This document shows positions 13,460 to 25,513 of a DNA stretch of 64,000 nt, one piece after another. Origin of the DNA: Karstenula rhodostoma CBS 690.94 (lineage: Eukaryota > Ascomycota > Dothideomycetes > Pleosporales > Didymosphaeriaceae); NCBI GenBank assembly GCA_010093485.1, contig MU001497.1, forward strand, positions 672,513 through 736,512, given 5' to 3'. How positions within the stretch are numbered: the stretch's first letter is position 1; each line of letters starts with the position of its first letter. Both the position numbers and the translations under genes were made by a program. The notes under the pieces are model-generated. The model was not told the DNA's origin. It saw nothing but the letters and a program-made list of their open reading frames with translations, and searched no databases.

Positions 13460-16400
13460 GAATTATAGATATAGATACTAATAGAATATACTATTAAATA
13501 AAAGGATAATAAAAAAGTATTCTAGTACCTATATAGTAAATCTAGATTAATAATAATTATTTAAAAATTAAATAGTAGTACTATAACTATAATAGCTATA
13601 AATATTATAAAAAAGAGAAAACTAGTATAGCTAAGGCCCCTAAATAACTAAACTATAAGAAATTTCTAAAAAAAAACTATCTAGAAATATAATACTATAT
13701 CTATTAATTAAAGTAATAGTTATATAATTATAATATACTAGAATAGTAATAATACTATATAGAAAGTTATTCTAAGTATTAAAAATATAAGTATACTATA
13801 TATTACTAACTAATAAGAAAAAATTTAAAAAATATAAAAATATTCTATAAGTATAAAAATATTATCTATCTAATTAAAGATAAAATATAATATATATATA
13901 AAGTTAAATAGTACTATTATAACTATCTAGAATAGTATCTAGAGTACTTAAGTAGAAAGGAAGCTATTATATATAACTAAGATAATAAAAATTATAAAAA
14001 AATATATTTTTTTAAATATATAATTACTAGATACTTAAAGTACTAAAATAAAATTAATAAAAAAGAAATTATAAAAATAATAAAAATAGAAAAATACTAG
14101 AGGTATATAATCTAGAATTATTCTAAGAATTTCTAAGCTTATTTAAAACTAATAAGAAGGTATACTATAGAATTATACTATACTAATTACCCCCTTTATA
14201 ATAACTATAGATATCTAGAAGGACTATAGATTAAAATATAGATAATATTAAAAAACTAGAATATTACTAAATAATAAGTTAAATTAATAAAAATATTCTA
14301 AAAACTTAAAGAGTAAATAGAGATAATAAGGCTATAGAATTTTATATAAAAAAATAAATTATAATTAAAGAATTTTAAGTAAATATACTAATAGACCCTA
14401 GTACTACTAAATATCTAATTTTACCTAGAATAGTAAAAAAATATAACTTACTATATTAAAATAAAATAAAGCTAGTCTAATTAGAAATAATAAATAGAAT
14501 ATTTTTTTAAAAGTATAATAAAGACTAGTTATACCTTAAAATACTACTATTACTAGTAGATATTAAAGAATTTAAAAGCTAATATAACTTTATTATAATA
14601 GATATAAAAAGTCTAGAAATTATTATAAACTATAACTAGTTATTAGAGAATAACTTAAATATTAACTAGAAAAGTTAAATAATATATAGCTAAGGATTAA
14701 TATTATAGATTACTAGTATAAAATACTTATAAAAAGTAAAACTAAAAGTTCTAGATATTTTAACTAAGTAGGCTATATAATAATAAACTAAGGAGATTTT
14801 AACTACTAAAATTATTAGAATTTTAAAAGAAAATCTAAAATAAGTATAAATTATCTAGGTATAATATTTAGATCTCTAGATTATAGAGAAATTATTAATA
14901 ATTTTACTAGAATATAAAAAATATATAAAACTCTTTAAAGAAATTAAAAGGGAAGAACTACTAGATTACTAAGAATAAAATTATATAATACCTCTAAAAG
15001 AGAATATAAAACTATAACTAGAATAGCTAAAACTAATATTAATAAACTAAAAAAAAAAAATATAAAAGTACTTATAAAAGAATCTAAAATAGAAGTATAT
15101 CTAGAAAAATTATAGTTTTATAACTTTTCTAATTCTATAGATATTTAAGAAAAATAGTAAGTTATAATTCTATATAGATTATAAATAGCTAAATAATACT
15201 ATAATTAAGAATTAGTATCTATTACCCTTAATTATAAAGTTTATAAATTAACTTTAAGAAGTTAAATAGTTTATAAAATTTAATATATATAATAGATATT
15301 ATTATATATAAATTACTAAAGGATATAAATAAAAAATAGTATTTAGAACTAGATATAGTCTTTATAAATACTAGGTTATACTATTTAAATTAATAAATAC
15401 CCCTATAATATTTTAGATAATTATTAATAAAACTCTATATAAATACTTAAATATATTCTATATAGTATACCTTAATAATATAATTATCTATTCTACTAAA
15501 ATACTAGAAAAATATATAGAATATATAAAAAAAGTATTTAAAAAAATAAAAAAGTATTAGTTACTTCTCTATTTAGATAAATATAAGTTTTATATTATTA
15601 AAATAAAATATCTAGAATTTATTATTTTAAAAAAAGGTATATTAATAGATTTAAAAAAGGTTACTACTATATAGAAATAGCTAGTTCCTAAGTTAGTAAA
15701 GAATATTTAGTTTTTTTTAGGGTTTACTAACTTCTATTAGAAGTTTATAAAGAACTATTTTAAAATTACTATACTACTAATAAATCTTATAAAAAAAATA
15801 ATAATAAAGTTATATAACTAATTTAAGAGAAGCTATTAGAGGTATTTAGAAAATTATAGGTAATATTTCTAATAGCCCTATTTCTATAAATATTTAACCT
15901 ATAAAAACTAGCTAGGGTTAAAATAAATATATTTAACTATATATTAGAAGTAATTCTTTTATAATTAAATAAAAATAGAAAATAGAAACTAGTATTCTAT
16001 TATTTATAAAAGTTTTTAAAAATAAAACTTAACTATAATATTTATAATAAGAAACTACTAGTAATAGTAAATATTTTTAAATAATAGGAAGTATAACTTA
16101 TAGAAGTCTACTTTAAAGTAGAAATATAAATAGACTACTAGAACCTTACTAGTTTTATATTAATTAAGAAGCTTAATTAATAATAAATATAATAGGTAGA
16201 ATTTTTAATAAACTTTAATTTTATAATTTATTATTAATCTAGAACTTTTAATAGTATAGTAGACGCCTTAAGTAGATAATTAGACTTAATTAAGAATAAG
16301 GTTAAGTTATATAATATAATATTATATAAATATAAAAATAGTATATTTAAATATAACTAGCTAAAAATTAGAATATAAATAGCTAGTCTAAGATATATAA

Positions 16401-17800
16401 GACTAAAAGTATAAGATTTTTAAAATTACTAAAAATTTAATTAAGGCTAGAAAAAGAAATATAACCTCTTTAAATATAGTTTTAATAAAATTAAATAAAA
16501 CTACTAATAGTAGATTATTATTAATAATAAATATATATCTATTCTAATTAGAAAACTATATAAATTAAAAGAATAAGGATATTTAGATATTAAAGAAATA
16601 ATATATTATATTATAAATAAATATATTATTTCTAAGTTTAAGTAATTAGTTATAATAGAGATAAGTAACTATTTAGCTTACTATAAAAATAAGCCTAAGA
16701 GATATAAATTTTATAAACTTCTATAACTATTATCTATAGTAAAATAACTATAATAAAGTATAATAATAAATTTTATTATAAAACTTCTAAAATTATTATA
16801 ACTAGAAATAAAGTATATATATAATACTATTATAGTAATAGTATATAAACTTATAAAAGTAACTAAATTTAAACCTATAAAAGAGTCTATAATAGTAGAG
16901 AAACTAGTCTATAAAATAGATAATATACTATTCTCTAAATATAAATTACTAAAGAAATTTATTATAAATAAAAATAAACTCTTTATTTTAAAATATTAGA
17001 ATACTTTTACTATAGCTCTAGAAATAAACTAAAAGCTATTAATAAACTTCTATTTTAAAATAGATAAATAGATAAAATATATAAATTAAATACTTAAGTA
17101 GTATCTATAGTTCTATATTAATAAGTAATAAAATAATTAAATAGAATTTCTATTAATTATATAGTTAGTATATAATAACTTAAGGTTAAATATAATAAAA
17201 TACTTACCCTACTATATAAACTATAAATATAAGCTAGTTATTTATTAAAATCTAAGAAATATAGAAAGTATCTCTACTAGAATCTAAAATAAAGCTTAGA
17301 AAATAAAAAAACTTTATAAAGTTTTATAAAAAAGGATTATCTATAGAGCCCTTATAGTATCTAAAAATATAAATAAGTAAAGAATTAAGGAATTAACTTT
17401 TAAGAAAGGTAATAAAGTTTTCCTATTATAGAAAAATCTAAAGATAAAATAACTAAATAAGAAACTAGATTACTTTTAAATAGAACCCTTTAAAGTTTAA
17501 AAAATAAAAAAACTAGTTATAACTAAGCTACTACTTCTATTAATAGGTATAAAAATATACTCTACCTTTTATAAATTACTATTAGAACTAGTATCTCTAA
17601 ATATTCTAATTAAAACCTAGCTAAAACTAGAAAATAATAAATATAAAGTTAAAGTAATTAAAGACCTATAGATAATTAAGGGTTAATAAAAATATCTAGT
17701 TAAGTAAAAAGAATAGCTAAAATAATATAATATCTAGAAATTAAAAAAAAAATTTATAAACTATAAAAAACTATTAGAGGACTTCTACTAGTTAATAGTA
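13460..17800 (+). pseudogene. pol relic: protease, RT, RNase H, integrase, chromodomain
   Basis: A protease Asp-Thr-Gly survives as DTN at 13,474-13,482. RT fingers/palm appears at 15,153-15,235, where stops replace Arg and Gln and Tyr replaces Cys in the NGKLRxCxDYRxLN-type motif. The YLDD catalytic box is YLNN at 15,468-15,479. RNase H starts near 15,916. The integrase zinc-binding CxxC is YLAY at 16,670-16,681, followed by the DFI core region near 16,770. The chromodomain YLVKWKGW appears as YLVK-stop-KE-stop at 17,693-17,716. The domain order is that of Ty3/gypsy. Catalytic acids became Asn by G-to-A. Confidence 0.85.
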
Positions 17801-18501
17801 AAGAATTAACCCTAAAGGGGTTAATTAATAAAAATACTAGTCTAAAATTAGAAAAAAAGTTAGAAAAAATAAAAGAATTAATAATAAAAAAATTAGTCTA
17901 TAACTAGTCTAGATTAGTTAAGAATTTATATAGTAGTAATATAAAAGTAATACTAATATTTATACTTTTTAAAGCCTTCTCTTCTAGATAATCTAGTATA
18001 TTAAGTATATAAATATTATAAGTTATAAATAATTACTCCTACTCTTTTATCTCTATAATCTCTACTTTTAGATAAATAATCTTAGTCTTAATATAGAGAA
18101 AAGTAAAATACTTTTTATACTTTTTAGACTAAATATATTTTTACTTTTTTTTAGAAATTTAAAAACTATACTCTATATAAATAGTAATATATATAGTATA
18201 CTCCTTAGTTAAAATATTTATAAAATACTTTAGAACCTTTTTCTCTATATAATAAGTATACTTTATTAGTATTATTAGACTATAATAATAAATCTTATTA
18301 GTATAGATATAGTAATAATTAGTTAATAATTATTTTAGTACCTTAAATATAGTTAGAAAAGTTTAGGAAATTTAGAGAAAAATATAATACTATATTTAAA
18401 GGTATAAAAGAATAAATTTTTATATTTCTAGACTATATTATAATAGTAGGTTATAAGGTAATAATAGAATATTAGAATAATAACCCTAAAGGGGGGAATA
18501 A

Positions 18502-19003
18502 TATTATAATTATAGTAAAACTAAATTAAAAAAAAGGAAAATATTATATATAAAATATTAGTAATAGAAATAAAACTAATAAATACTTATATATAAATCT
18601 ATAAAATAGCTTATATTATAAATTATATAACTATAATTCTACTAAGAGTATAAAATTCTAAAAATACTAGATTTTAATAGGAGTAGAGTAGATATTTCTA
18701 TTAAGAAGATAGAATTTATAGAAATAGACTAGAGAATTCTAAAATAGTAAGAATTAGAATAACTAATATATAGTTTAAAAGAATCTCTATATAGTTTCTA
18801 TTTTTTATAGTTAACTTTTATATTTAAATTAAAGTATTTTATCTATATATAAATATTTAGTTTTTTCTTAGTATTATTATATTATATTCTATTATAATAT
18901 AAAATTATTAATTAATCTAGTACTTATCTCTATTATATTTTATTTCTTAAATAATTTTTAAGGTATAGATCTAGATTAGATATATAGGAAACCCCTTATA
19001 ATA
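18502..19003 (+). repeat. 3' LTR of chromovirus
   Basis: This is the partner of 11729-12230, of equal length (502 bp). It follows the G-rich polypurine tract directly and ends at the same TTATAATA as the 5' copy, before unrelated flanking sequence. Confidence 0.85.
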
Positions 19004-21885
19004 TATAGATAAAATATAAAATTATATTCTTTATATACTTTTACTTTATATTTACTATCTAGAATTTACTTTAAAATATTATAGCTAGTATAGTATTATT
19101 ATTAGTATTATTATAAATAATTACTAGTAGTTACTATTCTATATTTATAACTAATAATACTTAAAATATTTCTACTACTATAGAGATACTAGTATATCTT
19201 CTATAGATTAGAATAAAATTAAGTAGTCTATACTAAAGTTACTAGTTATTATTAATATAATAACCTTTAATAATAAGGAAACTAAAATAATTATTTATAA
19301 ACTATATATTAAAAGTAAGAGATATTTTAGTCTCTTTATTAAGGTTATAAAGAAGTTTTATTTTAATTTTAATAAATTTCTTTTTAAATATAAGCTTAAA
19401 CTTATATTAACTAATTTTTTTAATACTTAGTTTAAGAAATTTAAGAAAACGCTAGAAAGATAGTTACTTAACTAAGTAGAAAGATTAGTTATTATTAATA
19501 ATAATATATACTAACTTATTTTTAAATACCTTTTTAAAGAATAGTAATATTCTAGTAGGTTTAGAATCTCTAGTAGTAGTAAAATAGGGAGTTATTATAG
19601 ATAATTTAGAATAAATAATTATTATAATAGTTTTATACTATTTTATATTATAATAGTTAAATATATACTTAGTACTAATATTTTTTAGAATTAGATATAT
19701 AAGTATAGAACTATAGTTATAATAGAATATAAATAAATAACTAGTAGAAATATTTATAATTTTACTAAACTATCTCTATATAATACCTATATATAAGTTA
19801 CTATTCTAGTAAGGATAAAAATTAGTAGAATTCTTAGTTTAAGCTATATTTCCCTACTAGGTTTTCTATCTTTTATAGATCCTTTTATCTATAAAAGTCT
19901 TAGTATTATTATATTAAAAATATTAAAAAAGGTTTATAATTTATTTCTCTCCTCCTATAGTAATATAGGTTATATTAAGTTTAAATTAATAAAATTCTAG
20001 AGATAGGCTTTTACCTAAATTAGGCTTAAGGCTTACTATATTAAATAAAGTAAAAAGGTAATAAGACCTTTAGAAAAGAGAAAAAGTAGTAACTAGAAAA
20101 TATAATAAATTTAGAAAATAGTATATATATTACTATATTTATTAGAATATTAATTAAAATATTATAGTATTTTTTAGAATAGGATAATATATAACTATAA
20201 GTATATAATAACTAGTTATAATTAATACTAAGTACTATCTATATATTAGAATATATAAAATATATTTTAATTATTAAAGTTTTTAAATTTAGACTTTTTA
20301 CTATTTTTCTTTTTATTATTAACCTTTTTATTATTATTCTCCTTATTATTATTCTATTTATTATTATTACTATCTAGAATATCTTTATTATAGGTATATT
20401 TACTTTTACTATATATTATTTTAATTTTAAAATTCTAATTTTTTTCTTTAGTATACTTATTCTTCTTAAACTTAGTATATATATTATTAGTATTTTTAAT
20501 TTTACCTTTTATTACTAGTAGGGCTAAAAGGTTTAGTTCCCTATTATAATTAGTATATATATATAATAAAACTTTATAATAACTTACTTAAATTTATTTT
20601 TAAATACTATTTTTATCTTTTTAGATAAAAGATTCTATATAAATTATAAATACTTAATATTCTTTTTAGTATTTTTAAAAAAATAGGTATTAAGTTTCCT
20701 TTTTCTTTTTTAGTAGACTTTATATTTAATCTTATCTAATATACTATTAGTGCCCTAAACCTAAATAGTACTATAACTTAAAAGCTTATTTAAAATAAAA
20801 AATAAAGTTATAATTACTAGTTTTTTAGTTATATTATTAAAGACCTTTTAATTAATTTTATTCTAGATATTAGCCTATTTTTTATAGATAAGAAAAAACT
20901 TTAACTTAAGCTATTTAGCTATTAAAAAGTAAGTAGATATAATAAAAGCCTATAATAATACTAACGATTTTTTTAGTTATTAAAATATCTTTTAGTTTTA
21001 TTTTTTTATTTATTTTTAAATATTATAGTTTTATTTATTTCTAATAAGGTACTATATTTAGAATTCTTTTATAGTTTCTTCTTAAACTAGACTTTTATTT
21101 AATAATTTAAAGCCTAGGCTTTCTTAATAACTTAGTTTTTTTTAAAATAAAAAGTAGTATAGTCTTTTTACTAAATTATATAACTACTTATATTAAGTTT
21201 ATTTTTATATATTAATTTAATATTTATAGGGTAGCTATTTTTAAAACTAACTTAACTATAAAATATAAGGATTTAGCTAATCTTATTAACTTTAGAGGCC
21301 TAACCCTATATAAATTAGTAATAGTTATAATAAAAAACTAGAATAAATATTTCTATTAGTATAAAAAACTCTTTATATATAAATTTATTAGAAATTAAGG
21401 TATTAAGAAATAAAGTCTTAAGTAATTTATACTTAGTATATTTTATTATATAGGAGTAGAAAAGGATAGTAATAAAGATATATAATTATTTAAATATAAA
21501 TATAAATATTAGATTAGTTAATTTTAAATAGGTTATTTATAGGTCTAGTATAATATTTTAATAATATAATATTTAGTAATTATATAATACTATATAAATA
21601 TAATCTATATAAGAATAATAAATCTTTATTCTAATACTAATTTTTTTACTATAGTAAAAACTAAGTAAACTAGTACTTAAACTTCTACTAGTAGTAAGGT
21701 ATTTAAGTTAAATTTTATAAATAAAGTTATCTATAAAGTACTCCCCCTTAAAAAGTCTAAAAAAAAGAATTATTATAAGTTAAGTAGTAAGTTATTATAG
21801 TTTATTATTATAACTCTAAGCTAATTATATATAACTATTACTCTTTATTAAATTAAATAATACTAGAAGTCTATTAAGTTTTTTC
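19004..21885. other. AT-rich RIP relic, content unassigned
   Basis: This is a RIP-mutated stretch between the chromovirus and R1 copy 3. The minus strand around 20,280-20,720 would have been rich in Asp/Glu/Lys codons, which is compatible with a charged transposon protein tail, but no family motif was found. Confidence 0.5.
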
Positions 21886-22149
21886 TTTTTTTTTTTTTTT
21901 TTTTTTTAATATAAAGTTACTATTATAACTACCTAGTAATAAGAAAATATCTAGAGGTATTATATAGTTCTATTAAATAGCTCTAAAGAATAGTACTATT
22001 TATAATAAAAAAGAAAAAAGGATACCTATAATACTAGACTTAATTAACTAAATATTAATCTACTTATATATATTATATAATATAGTAATACTATAATACT
22101 ATAATACTATATAATACTAGTAGAATAGTATACTCCTTATTTACTAATA
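21886..22149 (-). repeat. Dispersed repeat family R1, copy 3 (5'-truncated)
   Basis: It has the same T run (21,886-21,907) and the same AATATAAAGTTACTATT start as copy 2, and follows copies 1 and 2 for about 240 bp. The match then stops at 22,149. A copy that keeps the poly(A) side and loses the far end is the usual outcome of incomplete target-primed reverse transcription. Confidence 0.75.
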
Positions 22150-23280
22150 AAACTCTTTCTTAGAAAGTTACTATTTTTAAAATTTATATATAAAATTACT
22201 TATTATAATCTTAGTTATTTAAATTTCTAATTTTAATTAAATACTTTTAAGGCTTTATAAAAGTTTATTAAAGTCTTTCTAATTAGATATTTAGATAGTA
22301 TATAATTTAATTTTTAATTTTTAATCTATTTTTATAAATTAGAATAGATTATAATATAAATATAATCTATACTAAATATATTACTATTTAAATAAAAGAC
22401 TCTTAACTTATATAGTAATATTATAATAAGATTTAGTATATAGGTTTTAATATATAAATAAAATTTTAGTTCTAGTTTTAGTTTCTAGATTCTAGTTCTA
22501 GTTTCTAGATTCTAGTTTTAGTTTCTAGGTTCTAGTTATAGTTTCTAGGTTTTAGTTATAATAAAAGCTTTAGTTTTAAAGTTTCTAATAAATATAATTT
22601 AGATAGTATTTACTATACTTAAATAAAACTTAATATCTATATCTATAATAATTATCTATAATAAACTATATATTTTTAACTTCTAAAAATATATTTTTTA
22701 AAATTTTAATTAACTAAAATATTTTTTATATTATTCCTTATTATATTTCTTAATATAGAGTTTTATTTATATTTATATTCTAAACTATAGAAATTTTATT
22801 TAGTTATAATAATTAGTTATAATAACTTTAAAATATATTTTAGTTTAATAAAACCTATTCTAACCCTATTATTTAAAATCCTACTTTAATCTAGAGTCTA
22901 TATAACCCCTACTTAACCTCTATCTAAAAAAGTAATTAAAAACCTAAGTAGGGGTTAGATTAGAATTAGGTATACTTATATAAAATCCTAACCCTAATTT
23001 AACCTCTATCTATTTACTACTCTAAATTTATCTATTTAATACTATATCCTTTATTTATTTCTAAAGTTAAAACTATATTACTTATACTAGAATTCTAATA
23101 TTTATATTTATTTATTATTTACTATATTTTACTATAGTTTCTAGAAGTTTATAAAGTATTATATTTAATTTATTTATTATATAATATTTATTAAAAAAAT
23201 AATATATTTACTATATTATATAGATAATTTAAATAGATATACTAACCCTATTTTTATTTATATTTTAACTACTTCTATAT
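22150..23280. other. AT-rich RIP relic with minisatellite
   Basis: Apart from the 20-bp minisatellite and the inverted partner of 9,902-10,020 (here about 23,163-23,275), no content was recognised. Confidence 0.5.
22471..22560. repeat. 20-bp minisatellite, 4.5 units
   Basis: The unit is TCTAGTTYTAGTTTCTAGRT. Four complete units (22471-22550) and half a unit follow one another. The differences between units are mostly transitions, consistent with RIP of a formerly uniform array. Confidence 0.8.
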
Positions 23281-23978
23281 TATAAAAAGTTTTTACCTTA
23301 CTAGTATATATAGATAGCTAGTATAGTCCTATATATACTTATATATAATTAAGTGCCCTAGGCGTCTAGTATATACTAGCTAGCCCTATATTTATATATA
23401 TATATATATATATATATAGCCTATATATATTTACGCAAATTAATAATATATTAATAAGTAGCTTAATAAATAAAAAAAAAAAAAAAATTTATAAATTTAA
23501 AACTTTAAAGACCTTACTATTATATAATAATATAATAGGTTAGTTATACTAGTAACCTATATAGAAATTCTATCTTAACCTAAAATATAAAGTTTTATTA
23601 TATTAAAAATATAAAAAATATAGTTTTATAATATATTTAAAGAACTAGAATAGGTAAAAACTAGTAATTTAGTAAAAAAAACTAGTTTATTTTAAATATT
23701 AATTAATAACTATATAACTAATAGACTTTTTAATAATATTATTTAAAAATATAATTATATATTACTAATAGTATATAAATATAATATAATATTATATAAT
23801 ATATATTTAAATTAGTAATAAATAAAGTTTTCTTTATATTATTAAGTAATTATATAATATAAAATAGATATTTTTAAATAAATAATATTATATAAGGATT
23901 TCTCTATAAATCTATTAAAATATTATAATTATAGCTTTAATATTATAAAAGTTATTAAAGAATAAAAAAATTCTCTTT
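23281..23978 (+). repeat. Left arm of long inverted repeat (fully RIP-mutated)
   Basis: Bases 23,281-23,718 are the inverted complement of 24,499-24,930. The arm continues into sequence whose partner is hidden in the N gap. The outer end starts TATAAAAAGTTTTTACC. Over the first 110 bases this arm differs from the right arm only by C-to-T and G-to-A changes. It may be a terminal inverted repeat of a DNA transposon or a fold-back element. Confidence 0.88.
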
Positions 23979-24498
23979 NNNNNNNNNNNNNNNNNNNNNN
24001 NNNNNNNNNNNNNNNNNNNNNNNNNNNNNNNNNNNNNNNNNNNNNNNNNNNNNNNNNNNNNNNNNNNNNNNNNNNNNNNNNNNNNNNNNNNNNNNNNNNN
24101 NNNNNNNNNNNNNNNNNNNNNNNNNNNNNNNNNNNNNNNNNNNNNNNNNNNNNNNNNNNNNNNNNNNNNNNNNNNNNNNNNNNNNNNNNNNNNNNNNNNN
24201 NNNNNNNNNNNNNNNNNNNNNNNNNNNNNNNNNNNNNNNNNNNNNNNNNNNNNNNNNNNNNNNNNNNNNNNNNNNNNNNNNNNNNNNNNNNNNNNNNNNN
24301 NNNNNNNNNNNNNNNNNNNNNNNNNNNNNNNNNNNNNNNNNNNNNNNNNNNNNNNNNNNNNNNNNNNNNNNNNNNNNNNNNNNNNNNNNNNNNNNNNNNN
24401 NNNNNNNNNNNNNNNNNNNNNNNNNNNNNNNNNNNNNNNNNNNNNNNNNNNNNNNNNNNNNNNNNNNNNNNNNNNNNNNNNNNNNNNNNNNNNNNNNN
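23979..24498. other. Assembly gap (520 N)
   Basis: Unsequenced bases. The gap sits inside the inverted repeat, so a hairpin-prone or collapsed palindrome is a likely cause. The N count may not equal the true size. Confidence 0.98.
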
Positions 24499-24930
24499 GT
24501 TATAGAGTTATTAATTAATATTTAAAATAAACTAGTTTTCTTTACTAAGCTACTAGTTTTTACCTATTCTAGTTCTTTAAATATATTATAAAATTATAAT
24601 TTTTTATATTTTTAATATAATAAAACCTTATATTTTAGGTTAAAGTAGTAGAATTCCTATATAGATTACTAGTATAACTAATCTATTATATTATTATATA
24701 ATAGTAAGGCCTTTAAAGCTTTAAATTTATAAATTTTTTATTTTTTTTTATTTACTAAGTTACTTACTAATATATTATTAATTTATATAAATATATATAG
24801 GCTATAGATATATATATAAATATAGGGCTGGCTGGTGCACACTAGGCGCCTAGGGCGCTCAATCGTGCGCGAGCGTGTGCAGGACTGCGCTGGCCGCCTA
24901 TGCGCACTAGTAAGGTAAAAACTTTTTATG
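24499..24930 (-). repeat. Right arm of long inverted repeat, with un-RIPed outer end
   Basis: The reverse complement matches 23,281-23,718 without gaps over at least the outer 110 bases. Positions 24,831-24,906 are GC-rich, with many CG, CA and TG dinucleotides, while the same bases in the left arm are TA-rich. The inner part of this arm is AT-rich in both copies. The un-RIPed patch is bordered on both sides by AT-rich, RIP-like sequence. Confidence 0.88.
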
Positions 24931-25513
24931 ATAATATACCTAACCTATTTACTAGTCTAGTATTCTTAGTATATAGACAGTCTCTATATAGCGTATAAGG
25001 TTGTCCTAAGTAGTTTTTTTAATATAGTTTAACTGTATAGATGGATAACGGGGCAGTGAAGCTAGATGCGGTACCTCAATTTTGGGATGTGCGTGGAGCG
25101 CTTTGCGGAAGCAATATAGGAGTGCGACGGCGTGCGCATTATTGGAGGTGGGTGATGGGTTGGTAGCGACGCTGTATTTGGTGGGATGCTTCTTAAATCT
25201 TTCTGCGCCGTTATAGAATGCTCTGCAGGTTTCAATTGAGGGCTATATCATGCTCTTCCTTGTCGATCTCCATTAGTGCTGGAATGCAGCTGAAGCGTAT
25301 AAAGGTCACCCACGTTTAATGAACATCGATGTCCACAACCGAAAATATAAAAAGGCAGAAACACGACAAAAGGTGTTGCCATTTGGAGGGGTGTATTGTT
25401 CCAGCGAAGATATCTGCCGAAAAAACCTTGGACACCAGCTTTCGATAGGTCCTAGACACAAGTACATGAACGATGCTTATGAGAAATATTACGAACGCGA
25501 TGGAACCAGACAT
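24931..25513. other. Heterochromatin-to-gene transition
   Basis: Bases 24,931 to about 25,040 are still AT-rich and RIP-like. From about 25,050 base composition becomes normal. A TATAAAG lies at about 25,299 on the + strand, without a convincing gene downstream on that strand. The region includes the presumed 3' UTR of the triple-BRCT gene. Confidence 0.6.

Larger units (their letters stand above)
11729..19003 (+). mobile_element. Complete RIP-inactivated Ty3/gypsy chromovirus
   Basis: This is a 7,275-bp LTR retrotransposon. It has two 502-bp LTRs, internal gag, protease, RT, RNase H and integrase in gypsy order, and a C-terminal chromodomain, which defines a chromovirus. A purine tract (about 18,488-18,498, AAAGGGGGG) directly precedes the 3' LTR. 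A candidate 5-bp target duplication TATAA (11,724-11,728) / TATAG (19,004-19,008) differs by one G-to-A change. Every domain is broken by RIP-type stops. In this family the chromodomain is thought to direct integration into methylated-histone chromatin, which fits the location. Confidence 0.88.
1..24830. other. RIP-mutated AT-rich heterochromatic block
   Basis: About four bases in five are A or T. CA and TG dinucleotides are almost missing (none in bases 1-240) and CG is rare, while TA is everywhere. This is the product pattern of repeat-induced point mutation (CpA to TpA on both strands), known from Pezizomycotina. Because TG and CA are lost, ATG and CAT are lost too, and no open frame of useful length survives on either strand. 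Remaining C residues sit mostly in CT and CC contexts. The content is overlapping transposon relics. Such blocks are typically H3K9-methylated and may be centromeric, subtelomeric or interstitial; the window does not say which. Confidence 0.93.
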
